NCBI RefSeq assembly: GCF_026341775.1
Contig: NZ_JAPEOB010000001.1
Span: 3,844,001-3,908,000, forward strand
Length of the DNA stretch: 64,000 nucleotides
Direction: 5' to 3'
DNA from: Streptomyces sp. NBC_00654
Lineage (GTDB): Bacteria; Actinomycetota; Actinomycetes; Streptomycetales; Streptomycetaceae
Part shown: positions 1 through 8,930 of the stretch, one piece after another
How the letters are laid out: the number at the start of each line of letters is the position of its first letter
Position numbering within the stretch: position 1 is the first letter of the stretch
Notes under the pieces: generated by a model
Databases searched by the model: none
The model's input: only the letters and a program-made list of their open reading frames with translations
Told to the model about the DNA's origin: nothing
Made by a program: the position numbers and the translations under genes

Positions 1-659
1 TCGATCTCGGCGCCGGCACCGGGGCGCTGACCCGGCGGCTGGTGGGCCGCGCGGAGCACGTCGTCGCCGTCGAGCCCGACCCGCGGATGCGCGAGACCCT
101 CGCCGGCAACTGTCCGCAGGTGCGGATCCTGCCGGGAACCGCCGAACGGATGCCGTTGCCCGACGGCCGGGCCGACGCATTGCTGATAGCCATGGCCTGG
201 CACTGGATGGACCCGCGGCGCGCCATGCCGGAGATCGCGCGCGTGCTCCGGGGCGGCGGTACGTTCGGCGTCCTGTGGAACCACCGCGACGTCTCCGTCC
301 CCTGGGTCGCCGAACTCGACCGGTTCACCCGTGCGCTGCGGGCCCGTGAGAGCGGTGGGGATGCCGCGGCGCAGGCGCCGGGACGCGACGTCCCGGACCC
401 GCCGGCCGGGACACTGTTCAGCCCTCTCGTCGAAATGCGCATGACCTGGTCGATGCCCGTCACCGCCGAGGAGATCGTCGGGCTCCTGGGCACCGACGCC
501 GGCGCGATCGCGTTGCCGGCGGAGGCCCGGCAGGCCGTGGACGAGCAGGTGGCCCGGTACGCGCGCGACGAACTGGGCCTGTCGGGGGACCGAAGGATCG
601 AACTGCCGGTGGCGTGCCGTGCTCTGCGCACCACCAGGAACCCCGACACCGCGCCATGA
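1..659 (+). CDS. Class I SAM-dependent methyltransferase, 5'-truncated by the window edge
   Basis: The reading frame is open from base 3 and begins inside the glycine-rich SAM-binding motif I (DLGAGTG), so the true start lies upstream. An acidic residue at the end of strand 2 follows (VAVEPD), then a motif IV-like segment (ALLIAMAWHWMD) typical of Methyltransf_11/25 enzymes that act on small molecules. The C-terminal part resembles the SAM-dependent methyltransferases often annotated in Streptomyces without a known substrate. The stop codon overlaps the start of the next gene (ATGA), so it is probably co-translated with the molybdenum hydroxylase genes. The family is clear; the substrate is unknown. 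Confidence 0.8.
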   Translation, partial: DLGAGTGALTRRLVGRAEHVVAVEPDPRMRETLAGNCPQVRILPGTAERMPLPDGRADALLIAMAWHWMDPRRAMPEIARVLRGGGTFGVLWNHRDVSVPWVAELDRFTRALRARESGGDAAAQAPGRDVPDPPAGTLFSPLVEMRMTWSMPVTAEEIVGLLGTDAGAIALPAEARQAVDEQVARYARDELGLSGDRRIELPVACRALRTTRNPDTAP

Positions 660-2941
660 GCGCCTTCGGCACCCGCGTGAACCGGGTGGAGGACCAGCGG
701 CTGCTCACCTCGGGCGGCGTCTACGTGGACGATCTGCGGGTACCCGGGCTCCGCGGAGCGGCGTACGTGACCTTCGTACGTTCCCCCGTCGCGCATGCGG
801 TGATCACCCGCATCGACACGTCCCGGGCACGGGCCCATCCCAGGGTGGTGGCCGTCTACACGGCCGCGGACCTGACCGGCCTCCCCGCACCGCGGCCGTT
901 CGGGCGTCCGGCGCACAGCGGCGGGTTCTTCGCCGAGCCCCTGCTCGCCGGGGAAAAGGTCCGGTTCGTGGGGGAGCCGGTCGCGGTCGTGCTCACCGAG
1001 GCGCGGTACGACGGCCAGGACGCCGCGGATCTCGTCGACGTGGAGTACCGGCGGCTCCCCGCGGTCGTGGGCCCTGCCCAGGCACTCCACGACGGCACCC
1101 TCCTGTTCGAGGAGGCCGGATCCAACCTCGCCGACCAACGGGACCGCGACACCTACGACGACACCGTCTTCGACGGAGCGGACGTGGTCGTCGAGCGGGA
1201 GATCGTCAACCAACGCGTGGCCTGCGTCCCCATGGAGGGCCGCGCCACCGCGGCTGTCTTCGACGGCACGAGGCTCACCGTGTGGCACAGCAGCCAGAAC
1301 GCCCAGCGCTGCCGGAGCACCCTGGCCGAGTCCCTGGGCATCCCGGCCGAGGCGATCCGGGTGATCGTCCCCGATGTCGGCGGCGGGTTCGGCGCGAAGA
1401 TCGGCATCGACCGGGATGCGATCGTCGTCGCCTGGGCCGCGTGGAGGTCGGGCACCGCCGTTCGGTGGGCGGAGAGCCGCGCCGAGAACCTCGTCGCCAT
1501 GACCCAGGGCCGCGCCCAGCTCAACCGCGTCAGGATCGGTGGCCGACGCGACGGCACGATCACGGCGTACCGCCTCGACGTCGTCCAGGACGCCGGCGCC
1601 TACCCGCGCACCAGCACGCTCGCCCCCGTGACCTGCACGATGGCTCCCGGTGTGTACGACATCCCGCAGGTGCAGACCGGCTACCGGGTCGTCGTCACGA
1701 ACGGGACCCCCGTCAACAAGTACCGCGGCGCGGGCCGTCCGGAGGCGACGGCCGCCATCGAGCGGGCGGTGGACCTGTTCGCCGCCGAGATCGGCATGGA
1801 TCCGGCCGAGGTCCGCCGCCGCAATGTCATCGCCGCGGACGCGTTCCCCTTCCGGACCGGAACCGGGGCCCTCTACGACTCGGGTGAGTACGGGGCGGCC
1901 CTCGACAGGCTCCTCGGTGCCGCGGCGTACCCCCGGCTCAGGGCCGAGCAGGCCGCGCGCAGGGACAAGGGGTGCGTGAACGCGCTCGGCATCGGCATCT
2001 CCGTCTACGTGGAGATGACCGGCGGCGGTGGTGAGACCGCCAGGGTGACCGTGGACGGCCGGGGACACGCGACGGTCCTGACCGGCAGTTCGACGCAGGG
2101 TCAGGGCCACGGCACCGCCTGGTCGATGCTGGTCGAGGCCGAGCTCGGGATTCCGGTGGACCGGATCACCGTCGTGCACGGGGACACCGACCTGATCCCC
2201 AAGGCCGTCGGCACCTACTCCAGCCGGTCCCTGCAACTCGGCGGCTCCGCGGTCCACCAGGCCGCCGCCGACGTCCGGAACCAGGCCCGCTGGCACGCCG
2301 CCGGCCTGCTCGCGGTCCGCGAGAGCGACGTCACCCTCGACGTGGCTTCCGGCACGTGGCACGTGGCAGGAGACCCCGGCCGATCCCTGACCTGGGACCA
2401 GGTCGTCGGGCACACCGGAGCGGGGAGCATCCGCGCCGATGCCGAGTTCGCCTCGGAGCGGCCGACGTTTCCGTTCGGCGCGCACCTCTCGGTCGTCGAG
2501 GTCGACACCGAGACGGGGATGGTCACGGTGCTCCGGCACATGACCGTGGACGACGCGGGGCCGGTACTCAACCCGGTGCTCGCGGAGGGCCAGCGCCACG
2601 GAGGCATCGCGCAGGGGATCGCCCAGGTGCTGTTCGAGGAGGTGCGCTACGACGCGGACGGCAACCCGCTCCACGCGACGCTCGCCGACTACGGGGCCGT
2701 CGCCGCCGCAGATCTGCCCGACTTCGAGCTGGAAGCCGGCGAGACCCCCACGGATGTGAACCCCCTCGGTGTCAAGGGGATCGGCGAAGCGGGCACGATC
2801 GGTTCGATTCCCGCGGTGCAGAACGCCGTCATCGACGCCGTCGCCCATCTCGGGGTCCGGCACATCGACATGCCGATGACACCGGACCGTGTCTGGGCGG
2901 CGATCGGGGAAGCGGGCACCGAGCGCCGGTCCCGACGTTGA
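656..2941 (+). CDS. Molybdenum hydroxylase large subunit (CoxL / xanthine dehydrogenase family)
   Basis: The 761-aa protein is the molybdopterin-binding catalytic subunit of an aldehyde oxidase / xanthine dehydrogenase / CO dehydrogenase-type enzyme. Visible motifs are the GGGFGAK cofactor-binding loop (about residues 241-247), the active-site loop KYRGAGRPEA (about 355-364) and the conserved catalytic glutamate in GIGEAGTIGS (about 711). The loop is of the AYRGAGR kind found in form II or other hydroxylases, not the AYRCSFR loop with the Cu-binding cysteine of true form I CO dehydrogenase. CO oxidation is therefore unlikely and a heteroaromatic or aldehyde substrate is more plausible. The ATG at 656 overlaps the upstream stop. 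Small and medium subunit genes follow, giving an L-S-M order. No maturation factor (CoxD or XdhC) is visible in this window. Confidence 0.9.
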   Translation: MSAFGTRVNRVEDQRLLTSGGVYVDDLRVPGLRGAAYVTFVRSPVAHAVITRIDTSRARAHPRVVAVYTAADLTGLPAPRPFGRPAHSGGFFAEPLLAGEKVRFVGEPVAVVLTEARYDGQDAADLVDVEYRRLPAVVGPAQALHDGTLLFEEAGSNLADQRDRDTYDDTVFDGADVVVEREIVNQRVACVPMEGRATAAVFDGTRLTVWHSSQNAQRCRSTLAESLGIPAEAIRVIVPDVGGGFGAKIGIDRDAIVVAWAAWRSGTAVRWAESRAENLVAMTQGRAQLNRVRIGGRRDGTITAYRLDVVQDAGAYPRTSTLAPVTCTMAPGVYDIPQVQTGYRVVVTNGTPVNKYRGAGRPEATAAIERAVDLFAAEIGMDPAEVRRRNVIAADAFPFRTGTGALYDSGEYGAALDRLLGAAAYPRLRAEQAARRDKGCVNALGIGISVYVEMTGGGGETARVTVDGRGHATVLTGSSTQGQGHGTAWSMLVEAELGIPVDRITVVHGDTDLIPKAVGTYSSRSLQLGGSAVHQAAADVRNQARWHAAGLLAVRESDVTLDVASGTWHVAGDPGRSLTWDQVVGHTGAGSIRADAEFASERPTFPFGAHLSVVEVDTETGMVTVLRHMTVDDAGPVLNPVLAEGQRHGGIAQGIAQVLFEEVRYDADGNPLHATLADYGAVAAADLPDFELEAGETPTDVNPLGVKGIGEAGTIGSIPAVQNAVIDAVAHLGVRHIDMPMTPDRVWAAIGEAGTERRSRR

Positions 2942-3076
2942 ACGGCGAACGGACCCCCGGCCGACGGGTCCGTGCGACCACGGAACCGGTCCTCACCGTC
3001 CCCGTCGGCCCCCGCACGACGACCGGTGCTCGTCACGCGCCCACCGGCGTCGCCCGTCCGTTCTCAAAAGGAAGAC

Positions 3077-3577
3077 ATGAATCGCATCTCGGTGAACGTG
3101 GACGGCACGACGTACGAGGACGAGGTGGAACCCAGGCTCCTCCTCGTCCACTACCTGCGGGACCGGCTGGGCCTGACCGGCACCCAGAACGGCTGTGACA
3201 CCGGGAACTGCGGTGCGTGCACCGTCGACCTGGACGGGGCGAGCGTCAAGAGCTGCTCCGTCCTGGCGGTCCAGGCGGACGGCGGTGAGGTGACGACCCT
3301 CCAGGGGCTCGCACGGGACGGCGAGTGGCATCCGCTCCAGCGGTCGTTCCACGAGCGGCACGCCCTGCAGTGCGGTTACTGCACCCCGGGGATGATCATG
3401 GCGGCCCGCGATCTGCTGCGGGACAACCCCGACCCGAGTCCCCAGGAGGTCCGGAACTCGCTGAGGGGCAACCTCTGCCGGTGCACCGGCTACCAGAACA
3501 TCGTCGAGGCGGTGCTCGCCGCGGCTGCCGCCCGGGAGTCCGTGCCAGCACCGGCGGCGGGCGGTGAACGGACGTGA
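3077..3577 (+). CDS. Molybdenum hydroxylase [2Fe-2S] small subunit (CoxS-like)
   Basis: This 166-aa ferredoxin-like subunit passes electrons from the molybdenum centre to FAD. The N-terminal plant-type [2Fe-2S] cluster is marked by [17 protein letters not shown] near residues 37-53. The C-terminal cluster is marked by QCGYCTPGM (about 98) and [10 protein letters not shown] (about 133). The ATG at 3077 is preceded by AAAAGGAAG and gives the family's usual length; a longer reading frame upstream lacks family similarity. It lies 135 bp after the large subunit gene and about 100 bp before the FAD subunit gene, consistent with one operon. Confidence 0.93.
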   Translation: MNRISVNVDGTTYEDEVEPRLLLVHYLRDRLGLTGTQNGCDTGNCGACTVDLDGASVKSCSVLAVQADGGEVTTLQGLARDGEWHPLQRSFHERHALQCGYCTPGMIMAARDLLRDNPDPSPQEVRNSLRGNLCRCTGYQNIVEAVLAAAAARESVPAPAAGGERT

Positions 3578-3680
3578 CGATGAGCACCACGGAGCCCGGC
3601 ACCTCCGCCGGGGCCGGCCCGCGGTGTGGTCCCGCCGTCCCGGACCGGACGCGGGACCCGCAGGATCCAGGAGGTGCGGC

Positions 3681-4556
3681 ATGATTCCCGCGGCGTTCGA
3701 CTACGCCTGCCCGACGAGCGCCGACGAGGCCGTCCGTCTGCTGGCCGAGTGCGGCGAGGAGGCGAAGGTGCTGGCCGGCGGCCAGAGCCTGCTGCCGATG
3801 CTGCGACGGCGAGCCGCCTCGCCGCGGTTGGTCATCGACGTCAACCGGGTGCCGCGGCTTCGCGGTGTACGGGAGGAGGCGGGCTCGCTCGTCATCGGCG
3901 CCATGACCACCCACCACGACGTCATCCACGACGAGTCGGTCCGTCGCCGTGCCCCGTTGCTGGTCATGGCGACGGAGACGGTCGGTGACCCCGCCGTCCG
4001 GCACCGGGGAACCGTCGGCGGGTCCGCGGCCCATGGCGATCCGGCCGGGGACCTGCCCCCGGTGATGCTGGCGCTGAACGCCGTGATGGTTTCGCAGGGC
4101 CCGCGAGGGCGGCGTGCCGTCCCGGCCGCCGACTTCTTCGTCGACCGCATGGTCACCGCGCTGGCGGCCGACGAACTGCTCGTCGGGATACGGGTGCCGG
4201 TACTGGGGGAGGGCTGGGGCTTCCACTACGAGAAGTTCCGGCCCTCGGCGCAGGCCACCACATGGGTCGGTGTGGCAGCGGCGGTGCGACGCGAGAGCGG
4301 GAGCATCGTCGAGGCGCGTATCGGGCTGGCCAATATGGGTGCCACCCCGCTCCGGGCGTCCGCGGCCGAGGCGGCGCTGGCCGGTGCGGATGCCACGGAG
4401 GACGCCGTGGCGCGGGCCGCCGGGACGGCGGCGCGGGGCACCTCGCCGATGTCCTGCCCGAGCGCTCCGTCCGAGTACCGGGCCCACCTGGCACGGGTGC
4501 TGACGCGTCGCGCCGTCCTCGCGGCAGCCGGGATCACCGGAAGAAACGCTGCCTGA
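3681..4556 (+). CDS. Molybdenum hydroxylase FAD-binding medium subunit (CoxM-like)
   Basis: The 291-aa protein has the two FAD-binding motifs of the CO dehydrogenase/xanthine dehydrogenase flavoprotein family: AGGQSLLPML near residue 33 and TVGGSAAHGDPAGD near residue 112. The C-terminal part resembles the CO_deh_flav_C domain. The start at 3681 is fixed by AGGAGG at 3669-3674 and by the MIPAAFDYACP N-terminus, which matches the family. It completes a three-subunit hydroxylase with the two genes upstream. Whether the enzyme serves the adjoining biosynthetic cluster or ordinary catabolism cannot be told from the sequence. Confidence 0.92.
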   Translation: MIPAAFDYACPTSADEAVRLLAECGEEAKVLAGGQSLLPMLRRRAASPRLVIDVNRVPRLRGVREEAGSLVIGAMTTHHDVIHDESVRRRAPLLVMATETVGDPAVRHRGTVGGSAAHGDPAGDLPPVMLALNAVMVSQGPRGRRAVPAADFFVDRMVTALAADELLVGIRVPVLGEGWGFHYEKFRPSAQATTWVGVAAAVRRESGSIVEARIGLANMGATPLRASAAEAALAGADATEDAVARAAGTAARGTSPMSCPSAPSEYRAHLARVLTRRAVLAAAGITGRNAA

Positions 4557-4625
4557 GGTCCACACATCGATCTGAGGGTGCCCGCGGACGGCGCAGTCCT
4601 CCCCCTTGAATCAGGAACGGGTCGA

Positions 4626-5549
4626 ATGAACAACCCACGCTTCGAATTTCCTTCCCCGGTACCGCGACCGGGCAACCGGTCCGGTCGCAAGCAGGACAGC
4701 GTGCACGGCCTGGCCCTGCCTCCCCTGACCTGGCGTCAGGAAGGCATCGCCTACGCCGGAATAATAAAGGTTCAGATCCGCACACAGCTGATCTACCGTG
4801 CGGACTTCCTGTTCGGTCTCATCGGGATTCTCACACAGATCTATCTGCTCAAGCTGGTATGGACGGCGGTCTTCCCGGAATCGGGATCCGCTGCCGGAAC
4901 CGACGGAAGCCGGATCACCCTTTCCACCCAGATCGCTTATGCGACACTCGCCATGCTCCAATACTGGCTCTTCAATCCGTCGAGACTCTCGATCATTCCC
5001 GATCGTATTCGACAGGGCAATGTCGTCATCGACCTGGTGCGTCCGGTCAGCTTCACCGCACAGATGTTCTTCTCCCAAGTCGGAACCACTTTCGCCATGG
5101 TGCCGTTCGCGGTGATAGCCCTGCCGTTCGCGCTACTGATCGGCGGAATGCAGCCGCCGGCCTCGGCAGGCGCGGCATGTGCATATGCGCTCAGTCTGGT
5201 CCCTGCCTATCTGATCACCGTCCTGTTGTCCGAGACCGTGAGCATGGTGGCGTTCTGGACGATGGAGATCGGTGGAATCTTCTTCATCTATCGCATGGTG
5301 TCCCAGCTGCTCTCCGGGACTCTGGTGCCGCTGTGGTTCATGCCGGACCGGCTTGCGGCGCTCGTGCAATGGATGCCGTTCCACGCCACCATCCACACCC
5401 CGCTGTCCCTGTACCTCGGCCAACTCAGCGGTCCGGGCGAGACGCTGACGGCCCTGGGCGTCCAGTGCGCCTGGGTCGCCGTTCTGTGGCTGGTGCTGCG
5501 TTTCGTATGGCTCCGGGCCGTGCGGCAAGTCGTCGTCCAGGGAGGGTGA
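4626..5549 (+). CDS. ABC-2 type transporter permease (COG4587-like)
   Basis: This 307-aa integral membrane protein has about six hydrophobic segments after a polar N-terminal stretch of roughly 50 residues. The block beginning YAGIIKVQIRTQLIYRADF is typical of ABC-2 permeases of the COG4587/COG3694 pairs that accompany an ATPase in drug or lipid export systems. The ATG at 4626 is preceded by AGGAACGGG. A second permease follows after 2 bp, suggesting a heterodimeric channel. No ATP-binding gene lies next to either permease, which is unusual. A role in exporting the product of the downstream cluster is inferred from position only. Confidence 0.85.
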   Translation: MNNPRFEFPSPVPRPGNRSGRKQDSVHGLALPPLTWRQEGIAYAGIIKVQIRTQLIYRADFLFGLIGILTQIYLLKLVWTAVFPESGSAAGTDGSRITLSTQIAYATLAMLQYWLFNPSRLSIIPDRIRQGNVVIDLVRPVSFTAQMFFSQVGTTFAMVPFAVIALPFALLIGGMQPPASAGAACAYALSLVPAYLITVLLSETVSMVAFWTMEIGGIFFIYRMVSQLLSGTLVPLWFMPDRLAALVQWMPFHATIHTPLSLYLGQLSGPGETLTALGVQCAWVAVLWLVLRFVWLRAVRQVVVQGG

Positions 5550-5551
5550 GC

Positions 5552-6424
5552 ATGGGAGTGGCCGGAAAGGACGGGGCTTCGCCCGTATGTCATCGATCGC
5601 GGCCGGTCGTCGCGAACCTGCCCGTCCCATGGTGGCGGGCCTACGCGCTGTTGATGGGTGCGGCCGTCCGGGCCCAGGTGCAGTACCGCAGCAACCTCCT
5701 CCTCACCTTCGCCGGCGGAGCGGCTTTCCAGAGCGTCGGGCTGGTCTTCGTGTGGCTGGTCGTCGAGCGATTCGGTGCCATCGCCGGCTGGTCCATGGCC
5801 GAGATCGCCTTTCTGTACGGCATGCGGCTGGTGTCCCACGGGCTGTGGCTGGTGCCGTGCAGCCAGGTGTACCGCATTGACACGGCCTTGCGTACGGGGG
5901 TTTTCGACCGCTATCTGATCCGTCCCGGCGGTCCACTGGTCCAGTTGCTCACCCAGCGGTTCCAGCTGGAGCACCTCGGTGATCTCGCGACCGGTGTCGT
6001 GGTCCTCGGCGCCGCCGCATCGCGGCTCCCCATGAGCTGGTCGGTTCTCGGCGTGGTCTATCTGCTCCTGGCCGTGGCCGGCGGCGCCATGATCGAAGGG
6101 GCACTGCAACTCGCCATTGCTTCGCTGTCCTTTCGCGCCCTGTCCACGCAGTCCCTGCGCATGCTCATTGACAGTGTCTTCAACAACTTCGGCGGCTACC
6201 CGATGAGGATCTTTCCCACGGCGACGCAGTTCGCCCTCACCTTCATCGTGCCGCTGGCCTTTGTCGCCTATCTGCCCGCCGGAGTGCTGCTGGGGCACTC
6301 CGGCGGACTGCACGTCAGTCCCTGGATCGCCTTCGGGGCGCCAGTGGCGGGACCGGTTCTCCTCCTCCTCGCGTACAGGCTGTGGCGGAGTCAGATAAAA
6401 CACTACTCGAGCAGCGGCCATTGA
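5552..6424 (+). CDS. ABC-2 type transporter permease (COG3694-like)
   Basis: The 290-aa membrane protein has about six hydrophobic spans. The N-terminal signature VRAQVQYRSNLLLTFAG and the mid-region RTGVFDRYLIRPGGPL are characteristic of the COG3694 permease that pairs with the preceding COG4587-type protein. It starts 2 bp after the previous stop, with GGGAGGGTGAG as ribosome-binding region, so the two are almost certainly co-translated. The usual third gene (a COG4586 ATPase) is absent here; the pair may recruit an ATPase encoded elsewhere. Confidence 0.85.
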   Translation: MGVAGKDGASPVCHRSRPVVANLPVPWWRAYALLMGAAVRAQVQYRSNLLLTFAGGAAFQSVGLVFVWLVVERFGAIAGWSMAEIAFLYGMRLVSHGLWLVPCSQVYRIDTALRTGVFDRYLIRPGGPLVQLLTQRFQLEHLGDLATGVVVLGAAASRLPMSWSVLGVVYLLLAVAGGAMIEGALQLAIASLSFRALSTQSLRMLIDSVFNNFGGYPMRIFPTATQFALTFIVPLAFVAYLPAGVLLGHSGGLHVSPWIAFGAPVAGPVLLLLAYRLWRSQIKHYSSSGH

Positions 6425-6547
6425 GCTGCTCCTCCGGGCGTTTGCGGCGGCGAGGGGAGCCACACTTCCACTGATTCGACGAGCGAGTACTGCGGCAAGG
6501 GACCGATCCGTTCCCGGCGCGACAAGAGCGAGCATGGAGAGAAGGCC

Positions 6548-7918
6548 TTGGAAGTACCTCTGACCTCCGAACAAGCCTGGTTCCTGGATGTCATCCATCC
6601 GGAGCTATGGAATCCGAACCTCTGGACGCTGACGCGACTCTACAAAATGCCCGACGAGGTCGACTGCCCAATGCTGGAGGGCGCCATTCGTGATATCTGG
6701 AACGCACATTCCTCTCTGCGTGCACAGTTCGAGCGCCGCCATGACGGATGGCATCAACGGATCGTGGACCGATCGGATGCGGTACCGTTTCGCTCTTTCG
6801 ACGCGAGTACGATTCCCCGTGATCAGCTCCGCACCGTGGCGACACAGATAGCGGCGGAGGTCGGCCGTATGGTCGACGTGGATTCCGGAACACTCGCCCG
6901 GTTCGCCATAGTCGACCCCGGAGCGGATGAATCCCCCTATCTCGTGGTAGCGGCTCACCACCTCGTGGCGGACGGGATCTCCCTCTCGTTGCTGGAGCGC
7001 GATTTTGAAGCGGCGTGCAAACTGCGTTCCTCCGGGAAGCACTTCACGGCCAACGCGGTTCCTTTTGAAGAATATGCGAACAGGATTCAAGAATTCTCAA
7101 GGTCCGATGAACTCGAAGGTGAACTCAACCATTGGGTCAATCTGCCGTGGGAGGATCTCACCCGGATACCGACCAGGTTCCCGAGCTACCACACGGACTC
7201 CGTCCGGCAGGTGTGCAGTCAAGACATCGACATTCCGGCCGATACGGCGACACGCCTCGCCTACGAAATACCAAAGATCCTGGAGGTCACCGAACAGGAG
7301 CTGCTCCTCGCTGCTGTCGCGGATTCCGTCACATCCCTGACCGGGCGAGATCTGTGCATAAAGATCGTCCACAACGGCAGAGCGATAACGTATGGTTCGG
7401 CGAGCGGGGACAATGACCCCGAAACGGCCGTCAGGCGTCATCTCATGCCACCCAGAGTCTTCAACACGGTAGGCTGGCTGGCCACCTGCGGTGCAGTGGT
7501 ACTGCCCCGCAGAGGCGAATGCGACGCTGCGACGTACATACAACAGGTACGCGATGCCATCCGCTGTATCCCCAACAGTGGCATCAGCTTCGGCCTTCTC
7601 CGATGGGCCGGGCACCCGGACCGCATGCGCCGGCACATCGACGAAAAAGGCTGGGGCCCACAGGTCCACTTCAATTATTTCGGACAGGCCTCGAAGAAGC
7701 GGAACAACCGAGCACTCCAACGCCTTCAGCTACCGTCCGCGGAAGCGTACTCGACGCATACCGGGACCCCTGAGCTGAATGTGAGAGCTCAGTTCCGCGA
7801 CGAGGGTCTGAGGGTGAGCTGGCTCTATGACCGTCATCTGCACGAGAAATCCATGGTCGACACCTTCATGTCTCGTTGCCGAGATGCCCTGTCGGAATAC
7901 TCGGCCGTCGGCAGATGA
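6548..7918 (+). CDS. Free-standing NRPS-type condensation domain protein
   Basis: The 456-aa protein is one condensation (C) domain with no attached adenylation or carrier domain. The catalytic motif HHLVADG is intact at about residues 137-143, after an N-terminal segment resembling C-domain motif C1 and before a C-terminal half with the RFNYFGQ-like stretch seen in such domains. C domains form amide or ester bonds between carrier-bound and free acceptors. The start appears to be TTG at 6548 with GGAGAGAAGG upstream; the nearer ATG at 6534 is in another frame and closes quickly. A free-standing carrier protein is encoded at 18681 and a second C domain at 23401, so it likely works in trans. 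Confidence 0.85.
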   Translation: MEVPLTSEQAWFLDVIHPELWNPNLWTLTRLYKMPDEVDCPMLEGAIRDIWNAHSSLRAQFERRHDGWHQRIVDRSDAVPFRSFDASTIPRDQLRTVATQIAAEVGRMVDVDSGTLARFAIVDPGADESPYLVVAAHHLVADGISLSLLERDFEAACKLRSSGKHFTANAVPFEEYANRIQEFSRSDELEGELNHWVNLPWEDLTRIPTRFPSYHTDSVRQVCSQDIDIPADTATRLAYEIPKILEVTEQELLLAAVADSVTSLTGRDLCIKIVHNGRAITYGSASGDNDPETAVRRHLMPPRVFNTVGWLATCGAVVLPRRGECDAATYIQQVRDAIRCIPNSGISFGLLRWAGHPDRMRRHIDEKGWGPQVHFNYFGQASKKRNNRALQRLQLPSAEAYSTHTGTPELNVRAQFRDEGLRVSWLYDRHLHEKSMVDTFMSRCRDALSEYSAVGR

Positions 7919-7961
7919 CCGGCCCCGCGCGAAGCGGTACCCGTCCCCGGGGGCCGACCGC

Positions 7962-8008
7962 CAGGAGCAGGAGCAGGAGCCGCGGGCGCCGCGGGCGCCG
8001 CGGGCGCC
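7962..8008 (+). repeat. Two adjacent short tandem repeats in an intergenic gap
   Basis: A hexamer CAGGAG is repeated three times (7962-7979), followed by a perfect 9-mer GCGGGCGCC repeated three times (7982-8008). The block lies in the 145-bp gap between the condensation-domain gene and the FkbM methyltransferase gene. Such runs are prone to copy-number change; no function is evident. Confidence 0.75.
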
Positions 8009-8063
8009 GCCCGCTCCACGGCGGTACGCACCCACCCATCCTCACGCTGATTGCGAGGCTTTC

Positions 8064-8804
8064 ATGGAACGTCCGGCACCACAGGCTGTGAAGGATCTCC
8101 CGCCGTACAGCAGGAATCTGATGACCTCGGAGGAACGGCGACGCCTCCTGCTCCGCGACATCGATGTGGTCATCGACGGCGGTGCGAACTGCGGTCAGTA
8201 CGCGAAGTGGATGCGGCAGTGCGGCTTCCGCGGGAGCGTGATCTCCTTCGAGCCGGCGTCCGCGACGTTCGACGTGCTGTCCGAGGCCGCCCGGTCGGAC
8301 GACGACTGGCACTGCCACAACGCGGCGCTCGGACCGGAGGACGGCCAGGCCCTGTTGCACCTGACGCGTACGTCGCTCGGCTCATCGGTCTTCCGGCGGA
8401 CCGATCTTCACCGCCGTGTCTGGCCCGGCGACATCGAGACCGGCACGGAACTGGTCCCGATGCGCTCGTTGCGCTCGCTGTGGCACGAGTTGGGCTGCGA
8501 CGGGAAGCGGGTGTACCTGAAGCTGGACGTGGAGGGCGCCGAACTGTCCGTACTCAAGGGTGCGGGTCCGCTCCTGGACCGCGTGGCGCTGCTCGAAATC
8601 GAACTGTCGCTGGTCGACATGCACCGCGGCGCACCGCCGTTCGACGAGGTGCTGAACTTCCTGACCGGACGGGGCTTCTCGGTGGTCGCCCTGGAGCAGA
8701 ACCACAGCGGTGACGACGCGACCGGTCAGATGCTGATGATCGACGGCATCTTCCGGTCGCCGGGCGCTGGACCCCGCGATGCCGGGCAGGCCGCGGCGGA
8801 ATGA
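8064..8804 (+). CDS. FkbM family methyltransferase
   Basis: The 246-aa protein matches FkbM-type O-methyltransferases. It has the SAM-binding segment VVIDGGANCGQYAKWM near residue 36 and the family's late motif LKLDVEGAELSVLKGA near residue 153. FkbM enzymes methylate hydroxyls of sugars and polyketides, and FkbM-like genes occur in several nucleoside antibiotic clusters. I chose the ATG at 8064; the upstream in-frame extension would overlap the previous gene by 90 bp and reads through the low-complexity repeat. The ribosome-binding site is weak (GCGAGG). Confidence 0.85.
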   Translation: MERPAPQAVKDLPPYSRNLMTSEERRRLLLRDIDVVIDGGANCGQYAKWMRQCGFRGSVISFEPASATFDVLSEAARSDDDWHCHNAALGPEDGQALLHLTRTSLGSSVFRRTDLHRRVWPGDIETGTELVPMRSLRSLWHELGCDGKRVYLKLDVEGAELSVLKGAGPLLDRVALLEIELSLVDMHRGAPPFDEVLNFLTGRGFSVVALEQNHSGDDATGQMLMIDGIFRSPGAGPRDAGQAAAE

Positions 8805-8930
8805 CGGCGGTTGGCCGTGCGGCCGGCCGGGGGCAGTGATCACCCGGTGCGGCACGGCCCTCGACGGTGAATCTGTGCATTCCCGCACACAGCACGAGTC
8901 GGCCCTTGAAACACCTGGAGGAGATGACCG

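Noticed and set aside
656..4556. Calling the molybdenum hydroxylase an aerobic CO dehydrogenase.
   Set aside because: The active-site loop lacks the AYRCSFR cysteine of form I CO dehydrogenase; only the broader family is supported.
7982..8008. Tandem 9-mers considered as a CRISPR-like or regulatory array.
   Set aside because: The repeats are contiguous, without spacers, and only three copies long.
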